This document shows, one piece after another, positions 6,344 to 9,568 of a DNA stretch of 9,568 nucleotides. The DNA is from Oscillospiraceae bacterium. Lineage in GTDB: Bacteria > Bacillota_A > Clostridia > Oscillospirales > CAG-272. A program made the position numbers and the translations under genes. How positions within the stretch are numbered: the stretch's first letter is position 1; each line of letters begins with the position of its first letter. Under the pieces are notes generated by a model. That model saw only the letters and a program-made list of their open reading frames with translations. It was not told the origin of the DNA and ran no database searches. The DNA is taken from positions 1-9,568 of the forward strand of contig SVSO01000104.1 in assembly GCA_015064195.1 (NCBI GenBank). Reading direction: 5' to 3'.

Positions 6344-6381
6344 AGAAAAATAAAAGCTCCTGCATTTTTCATGCAGAAGCT
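6344..6381 (-). terminator. Rho-independent terminator of the uxuA-cupin operon (- strand)
   Basis: On the - strand AGCTTCTGCAT (6381-6371) pairs with ATGCAGGAGCT (6365-6355), an 11-bp stem with one T-G pair and a GAAAA loop, followed by TTTATTTTTCT. On the + strand the same stem is followed only by CGATTTATTTA, so the - direction is favoured. It lies about 130 nt after the cupin stop codon and shields the recombinase unit from read-through. Confidence 0.85.
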
Positions 6382-6509
6382 CGATTTATTTACTTTTCTG
6401 ATTAACGCACTTCGATTCTACGCTTTCATGTGGGACGCATATTTCTGAATCAGCTTGAAGGATGCCCCTGCGATGTGGGCAGTTTTGCATTAAAAAATTG
6501 AACCTCATA

Positions 6510-6857
6510 TTATCCTTCGGATGCAAAGTATAAATATTCCGTATTCGCTTTCCCAACATCATCATTTTCAACTACTGCGGCTTTTGCTCCCGGCTTCATC
6601 GAAATGCAGTGCCATTCGCCGCACTTCACACAGTACAGCTTCCCAAGCTCCATCGGGAATCGCTTTTTTTGTGCTCCAGTATACAGCGCGGCCTCTCCTT
6701 CCAGCAGAATGAACACCTCATCCGTTCCGAGATGCCGCTCCATCCGTCTGAGGTTTTCTTCCTGCAGCCTCTCACAGGCATTGATAATGGCCACCCGCCA
6801 GCCCCCATATGCTGTCAGCGGCATGTAGCCCTCACCGCCAAATTCACAGATTTCCAT
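6510..6857 (-). CDS. Small cupin-fold protein encoded with uxuA
   Basis: A 115-residue cytoplasmic protein with a single cupin barrel. Visible motif: RHLGTDEVFILLEGEA (41-56), the cupin box-1 pattern with His42 and Glu47 as likely metal ligands and the usual turn Gly54; box 2 is reduced to LGKLYCVKCGEWHCI (71-85), with His83 as a likely third ligand. Such proteins include sugar or sugar-acid isomerases, lyases and binding proteins; no specific reaction can be named. Its start codon overlaps the end of uxuA by 14 nt, with AAGGAG 6 nt upstream, so the two are translated together and it probably acts on the same sugar acid pathway. The 3' region up to the terminator (6382-6509) holds no convincing gene. 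Confidence 0.72.
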   Translation of the reverse strand: MEICEFGGEGYMPLTAYGGWRVAIINACERLQEENLRRMERHLGTDEVFILLEGEAALYTGAQKKRFPMELGKLYCVKCGEWHCISMKPGAKAAVVENDDVGKANTEYLYFASEG

Positions 6858-7797
6858 GCTCCACTCCTTCGATGATTCCCTTCAGATACCCGATTGCGAA
6901 CAGCCTTCCGATGGCATCATAGCCGGCCACATCTGACTGCTCCCACGGCATAGTGGGCACATGATCCACGCGGATGGGAACATCCACACCGTTTTCGACA
7001 TACAGCCGCATCGCTGCCGCCATGTCGATCTCGCCATTGTCGTGGAAGGTCTCCCGGAAACAGGTTTTATCGCCGCAGACGTTTCGGAAATGGATGAAGA
7101 AGATTTTGTCTCTGAGTGCCGGGATCGCATCCTCCAGCCGCTCACCCATAAGCCGGTAGCAGGCCTGACAGAATGTCACGCCGAGGTTGGACGAATCCAT
7201 GACAGCCATACCCCGCTTGATGGCATCGAGGCTGGTGAAGATGCGTGCCACACCGCCGAGATTTGCAAGGGGCGGATCGTCGGGATGAAGTGCCAGCTTC
7301 ACGCCGAATTTTTCAGCATACGGCACGGCGGCTTTGACGAAGTATTCGTAATATTTCCACATCTGATCATGGGTCAGCACCGTCTCATCCGGTGAAAATT
7401 CCGCCAGATCGAAGCCTGTCACCGCCGCATCGCCGCGCTCCGGCAGATTGTTCGCCGTGCGAGTCCAGCCGTAGTGCGCCATGAAGTTGAAGCAGACGGT
7501 GTGAATGCCCTCTGCGGCGAGATTTTTCATCAGAACGATGAACTTTTCGATGCATTCGTCCCGCATCGCGTCGCCCATCTTGATGTGGTCGTGCAGCTCA
7601 TTGGGCAGCGGCTCCACGATGACGGGCGTGATGCCGCGGGCACGAAAGCGCTCGCAGACGGTATGCAGATGCGCGGCGGATGTCACATCGAAGGCGGCAT
7701 CCTCCGGCAGGCGGATGGTGCCGTGGGTCACGCCACAGGACAGTGCGATGTCCCACGTTAAGTCAGGTGTGGAACGGAAATAATCGGTAAGCAGCAT
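6844..7797 (-). CDS. uxuA: D-mannonate dehydratase (UxuA family), short form
   Basis: Predicted D-mannonate dehydratase (EC 4.2.1.8), converting D-mannonate to 2-keto-3-deoxy-D-gluconate in hexuronate breakdown in the cytoplasm. It is a TIM-barrel metalloenzyme. The ATG at 7797 is chosen over an upstream in-frame start at 7827 because AGGAGG (7804-7809) lies 6 nt before it; this gives 317 residues. Family signatures: HPDDPP (171-176), GVTFCQ (206-211), IHFRNV (235-240), FHDNGEIDM (251-259), RVDHVPTM (276-283) and GRLFAIGYLKG (297-307). His171, Cys210, His236 and Asp278 match the family's metal ligands, and His279 and Tyr293 lie where catalytic residues are expected. It is shorter than typical UxuA (about 350-394 residues), so a related sugar-acid substrate is possible. 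First gene of an operon with the cupin gene; the divergent AraC regulator probably controls it. Confidence 0.83.
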   Translation of the reverse strand: MLLTDYFRSTPDLTWDIALSCGVTHGTIRLPEDAAFDVTSAAHLHTVCERFRARGITPVIVEPLPNELHDHIKMGDAMRDECIEKFIVLMKNLAAEGIHTVCFNFMAHYGWTRTANNLPERGDAAVTGFDLAEFSPDETVLTHDQMWKYYEYFVKAAVPYAEKFGVKLALHPDDPPLANLGGVARIFTSLDAIKRGMAVMDSSNLGVTFCQACYRLMGERLEDAIPALRDKIFFIHFRNVCGDKTCFRETFHDNGEIDMAAAMRLYVENGVDVPIRVDHVPTMPWEQSDVAGYDAIGRLFAIGYLKGIIEGVEHGNL

Positions 7798-7803
7798 ATG
7801 GTT

Positions 7804-7809
7804 CCTCCT
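7804..7809 (-). promoter_or_regulatory. Ribosome binding site fixing the uxuA start
   Basis: AGGAGG on the - strand, 6 nt upstream of ATG at 7797. The longer reading from 7827 has no comparable site, and its extra ten residues (MQSTNFRRNH) do not resemble the UxuA N-terminus. Confidence 0.85.
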
Positions 7810-7849
7810 AAAATTGGTAGATTGCATCAGTTTTTCGGAATATCCGCTC

Positions 7850-7878
7850 TTGACAAATAAGGGGTATTCCTGTATAAT
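7850..7878 (+). promoter_or_regulatory. Consensus sigma-A promoter of the araC-type regulator gene
   Basis: TTGACA (7850-7855), a 17-nt spacer and TATAAT (7873-7878), perfect in both boxes. Transcription would start near 7885, giving a leader of about 75 nt before the regulator's ATG. The dyad at 7911-7931 falls inside that leader. Confidence 0.9.
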
Positions 7879-7881
7879 TTA

Positions 7882-7890
7882 ATTATAACA
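7882..7890 (-). promoter_or_regulatory. Extended -10 promoter of the uxuA-cupin operon
   Basis: On the - strand TGTTATAAT (7890-7882) is a perfect extended -10 (TGn-TATAAT). No good -35 is present at 16-18 nt (CAGAAA at 17), so activation by a regulator such as the divergent AraC protein would fit. It faces the + strand promoter, with 3 nt between the two -10 hexamers. Confidence 0.6.
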
Positions 7891-7910
7891 CACAAAAAAT
7901 CGGATTTCTG

Positions 7911-7931
7911 CAATATTCCGCCAGAATATTG
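7911..7931. promoter_or_regulatory. Perfect 8+8 dyad, candidate operator between uxuA and the regulator
   Basis: CAATATTC (7911-7918) and GAATATTG (7924-7931) are perfect inverted arms around CGCCA. The site lies upstream of the uxuA -10 and just downstream of the regulator's start point, a position suited to activating one gene while repressing the other. The protein that binds is not shown by the sequence. Confidence 0.55.
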
Positions 7932-7958
7932 ATATGATTTACCAAAAATGAGGCAAAC

Positions 7959-8807
7959 ATGAATACTTCGTTTTATTCGGAGGTATCCGGCCAACTGCTA
8001 TTTACCGTTTTTGACAGCAGCAAAACCGCGAAGTCCGGTCAATTCCGTGTGCATCATCACGCCGGGCTTGAGCTTGGCTGTATCCTGTCGGGCGAGGGTT
8101 TCTATTATTTGGAAAGCGAGCGGTACAATGCGCGTCCCGGTGATCTGTTTCTCGTGCGTGCCAATGAGCAGCACTGCGTGCCCACCATTACAACGCCGGA
8201 GCTTCTGTCCTTCAACATCCATATCTCGCCGTATTTTCTCTGGAATCTCTGCGCGGATTTCATCGCCGGCAGCCGTTTGCAGGCACTGGTCAACCGAGAG
8301 GTGCCGATCCGACATCATTTCCCGGATATGCGTGAACCCATGGAAGCCATCCTTACCCTCGCCGCCGATCCGGAAGAAAACCGCTTCGAGATCCGCCATG
8401 CGCTCCTGACGCTGCTGATAACACTGACACGGCTGATGCTGCCGGAGGGCATCGCTCCTGAAAAAGTGGAGAGCTCCCAGCGGCTTGACGACGTGCAGCA
8501 CGCCGTATCCTACATCCACGCGCACCTCACCGAGCCGATCACGTTAGAGGAGATCGCCCGTGCGGCGAATATGAGCCGCTCTCACCTTTCCACACATTTC
8601 AAAGCCGTTACCGGTATGTCGCCGTACAGCTACCTTTTGAATCGGCGTGTAGAACGCGCCGTCTCCCTGCTGCATGAATCGGACGCATCTATTCTCACGA
8701 TTGCACAGGAATCCGGCTTTGAAAATCTCGCAAACTTCAATAAAACCTTCAAACGCATCACCGGCATGACCCCGCGGGACTTCCGCGCCGGGAAATGCCA
8801 TTTATAA
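7959..8807 (+). CDS. AraC-family transcriptional regulator with N-terminal cupin sensor
   Basis: A 282-residue sugar-responsive regulator. ATG at 7959 has GAGG at 7950-7953, 5 nt upstream. The N-terminal half (about 15-105) is a cupin-type ligand-binding domain with FRVHHHAGLELGCILSGEG (29-47) and the following ARPGDLFLVRANEQHCV (58-74) pattern. The C-terminal part (about 176-278) is the AraC DNA-binding domain: first helix-turn-helix around ITLEEIARAANMSRSHLSTHF (194-214), second around ILTIAQESGFENLANFNKTFK (245-265), and the closing signature TGMTPRDFR (268-276). No membrane segment is seen. It is transcribed away from uxuA-cupin and upstream of the GH38 gene, so control of one or both, probably with autoregulation, is likely. 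The inducer may be a sugar or sugar acid of the mannonate route; this is inference. Confidence 0.9.
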   Translation: MNTSFYSEVSGQLLFTVFDSSKTAKSGQFRVHHHAGLELGCILSGEGFYYLESERYNARPGDLFLVRANEQHCVPTITTPELLSFNIHISPYFLWNLCADFIAGSRLQALVNREVPIRHHFPDMREPMEAILTLAADPEENRFEIRHALLTLLITLTRLMLPEGIAPEKVESSQRLDDVQHAVSYIHAHLTEPITLEEIARAANMSRSHLSTHFKAVTGMSPYSYLLNRRVERAVSLLHESDASILTIAQESGFENLANFNKTFKRITGMTPRDFRAGKCHL

Positions 8808-8812
8808 ATAGC

Positions 8813-8830
8813 TGTAGAAACGGTTCTACA
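8813..8830 (+). promoter_or_regulatory. LacI-family-type operator before the GH38 gene
   Basis: TGTAGAA (8813-8819) and TTCTACA (8824-8830) are perfect arms around ACGG, with a central CG as in LacI-family operators. It does not fit the cre consensus and differs from the sites at 1055 and 1104, so another repressor is implied. It starts 6 nt after the regulator's stop codon; lacking a T-run, it is a poor terminator. No clear promoter is seen between 8808 and 8870, so the GH38 gene may be read from the regulator's promoter. Confidence 0.55.
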
Positions 8831-8870
8831 ATCCGACACATCCCACATTATTTGAAATTGGAGGCACATC

Positions 8871-9568
8871 ATGGTTATCACTAATTTCACCGCTGCACCC
8901 GTATCGCTCATCACAAAGGATGGGCGTCAGCTGACAAAGCTCCGCTTTACCTCGGACACCACCGGCCACGTTCTGCTCCGCATCATTGACAAAGCATCGG
9001 GGGAAATCCTCGTCACCGAGGAAATCCCCGTCTCTGCGGGCGAATACCGCACCGAGCTGCTTCTGCCCTGCCGGAGCGAGGATACCGCCGTATGCTGGGA
9101 GCTGCGCACGCTGTCCGGCGAGCAGCTTTTTAGCATGGACTCGATCTGGAAAAAGCCGCGTGAGTGGACGTTCTACGTCATGATCTCCTCGCACACCGAC
9201 ATCGGCCTGCACAATTCCCAATACCATCAGCGCCTGTATTCGGAAAAATTCCTCGATGAAGCCGCCGCGCTGTGCGATGCCACCGACGATCGCCCGGAGG
9301 AAAACCGCTACCGCTACACGATGGAAGGCCGCTGGTTCTGGGAAAACTTCCCCGCCGACCGCGGCGCTGACGCGGCGGAAGCGATGCTGCGCGACTACAT
9401 CCGTCCCGGAAAGATCGGCCTCTGTGCCGGCATCGCGGGCAATCACACCCACGCTCTCGGTTTTGAAGAGCTGTGCCGCAGCGCATATGGGCGCGGGAAG
9501 ATCCTGCGCGATTGGGGCGTTGACTCCCGAACGATGTGCATGATCGACAACAACGGCATGTCGTGGGG
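8871..9568 (+). CDS. GH38 alpha-mannosidase-like hydrolase, N-terminal part (3' truncated by window edge)
   Basis: The first 232 codons of a larger gene. ATG at 8871 follows GGAGG (8860-8864) by 6 nt. No signal peptide is visible, so the enzyme is probably cytoplasmic. An N-terminal beta-rich region (about 1-98) precedes SSHTDIG (106-112), the conserved HxD motif of GH38 whose His108 and Asp110 would bind zinc. EGRWFWENF (152-160) and MIDNNGMSW (224-232) follow, and Asp226 sits at about the right distance (near 116 residues) to be the nucleophile and third zinc ligand. GH38 enzymes release alpha-linked mannose from mannans or N-glycans. Most are 800-1000 residues, so about three quarters lies outside the window. 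The substrate is inferred from family only. It follows the AraC gene by 63 nt and may share its transcript. Confidence 0.8.
   Translation, partial: MVITNFTAAPVSLITKDGRQLTKLRFTSDTTGHVLLRIIDKASGEILVTEEIPVSAGEYRTELLLPCRSEDTAVCWELRTLSGEQLFSMDSIWKKPREWTFYVMISSHTDIGLHNSQYHQRLYSEKFLDEAAALCDATDDRPEENRYRYTMEGRWFWENFPADRGADAAEAMLRDYIRPGKIGLCAGIAGNHTHALGFEELCRSAYGRGKILRDWGVDSRTMCMIDNNGMSW

Noticed and set aside
6262..6372. Upstream extension of the small recombinase-linked protein to 101 residues
   Set aside because: The extension crosses the terminator hairpin at 6344-6381, and the only strong ribosome binding site fits the TTG at 6261.
6386..6509. Short - strand peptide frames between the cupin gene and the terminator, one ending IQKYASHMKA
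   Set aside because: No start codon with a ribosome binding site, and a stop directly upstream of that frame; it could be an eroded gene end, but support is too thin.
8826..9452. A 208-residue - strand frame opposite the GH38 gene
   Set aside because: The + strand frame carries the GH38 motifs and a good ribosome binding site; the - strand product has neither.
1..9568. CRISPR arrays, tRNA or rRNA genes, riboswitches
   Set aside because: No regularly spaced repeats, cloverleaf-like segments, rRNA-like blocks or known riboswitch cores were recognised on either strand by eye.

Overview
The window looks like part of a carbohydrate-use region from a Gram-positive Clostridia-type bacterium, most likely a gut Oscillospiraceae-like Firmicute. 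The reasons are strong AGGAGG-type ribosome binding sites, a consensus sigma-A promoter, operators matching the CcpA cre consensus, a lipoprotein signal peptide, a remnant of an alpha/beta small acid-soluble spore protein, and a serine recombinase with a DUF4368-like tail, a type common in Clostridia. The taxonomic call is inference.

Left block (1-4061, all + strand). The window opens inside a GH36-type alpha-galactosidase, which ends at a clear terminator. After a control region with two cre/LacI-type operators comes a 686-residue lipoprotein that combines an SGNH (sialate O-acetylesterase-like) esterase, two Ig-like segments and a C-terminal NPCBM sugar-binding domain. Directly downstream is a second secreted NPCBM protein with a membrane-anchor tail. 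It is a pseudogene, with one frameshift and two nonsense codons. Two 32-bp inverted repeats (30 of 32 positions identical) frame this pseudogene, so the segment looks like a discrete cassette or an invertible segment.

Middle block (4062-6381, mostly - strand). After a featureless stretch there is a spore-protein gene remnant, then a two-gene unit read leftwards: a 64-residue protein starting at TTG and a large serine recombinase, joined by a 4-nt ATGA overlap. This is probably the core, or the remains, of an integrated mobile element. I could not define its attachment sites.

Right block (6382-9568). A short D-mannonate dehydratase (UxuA-like) and a small cupin protein form an overlapping - strand operon that ends at a strong terminator. 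An AraC-family regulator is transcribed divergently. The two promoters point at each other and their -10 boxes lie only a few bases apart, beside a perfect 8+8 dyad. Downstream of the regulator, behind a different LacI-type dyad, a GH38 alpha-mannosidase-like gene runs off the window.

Together the intact genes suggest sensing of a sugar signal (AraC), removal of glycan decorations and side chains (esterase, alpha-galactosidase, alpha-mannosidase), and feeding of a sugar acid into the 2-keto-3-deoxygluconate pathway (UxuA). No RNA gene or CRISPR array was seen. The most unusual item is the inverted-repeat-bounded, decayed NPCBM cassette lying about 340 bp from the end of a serine recombinase gene.
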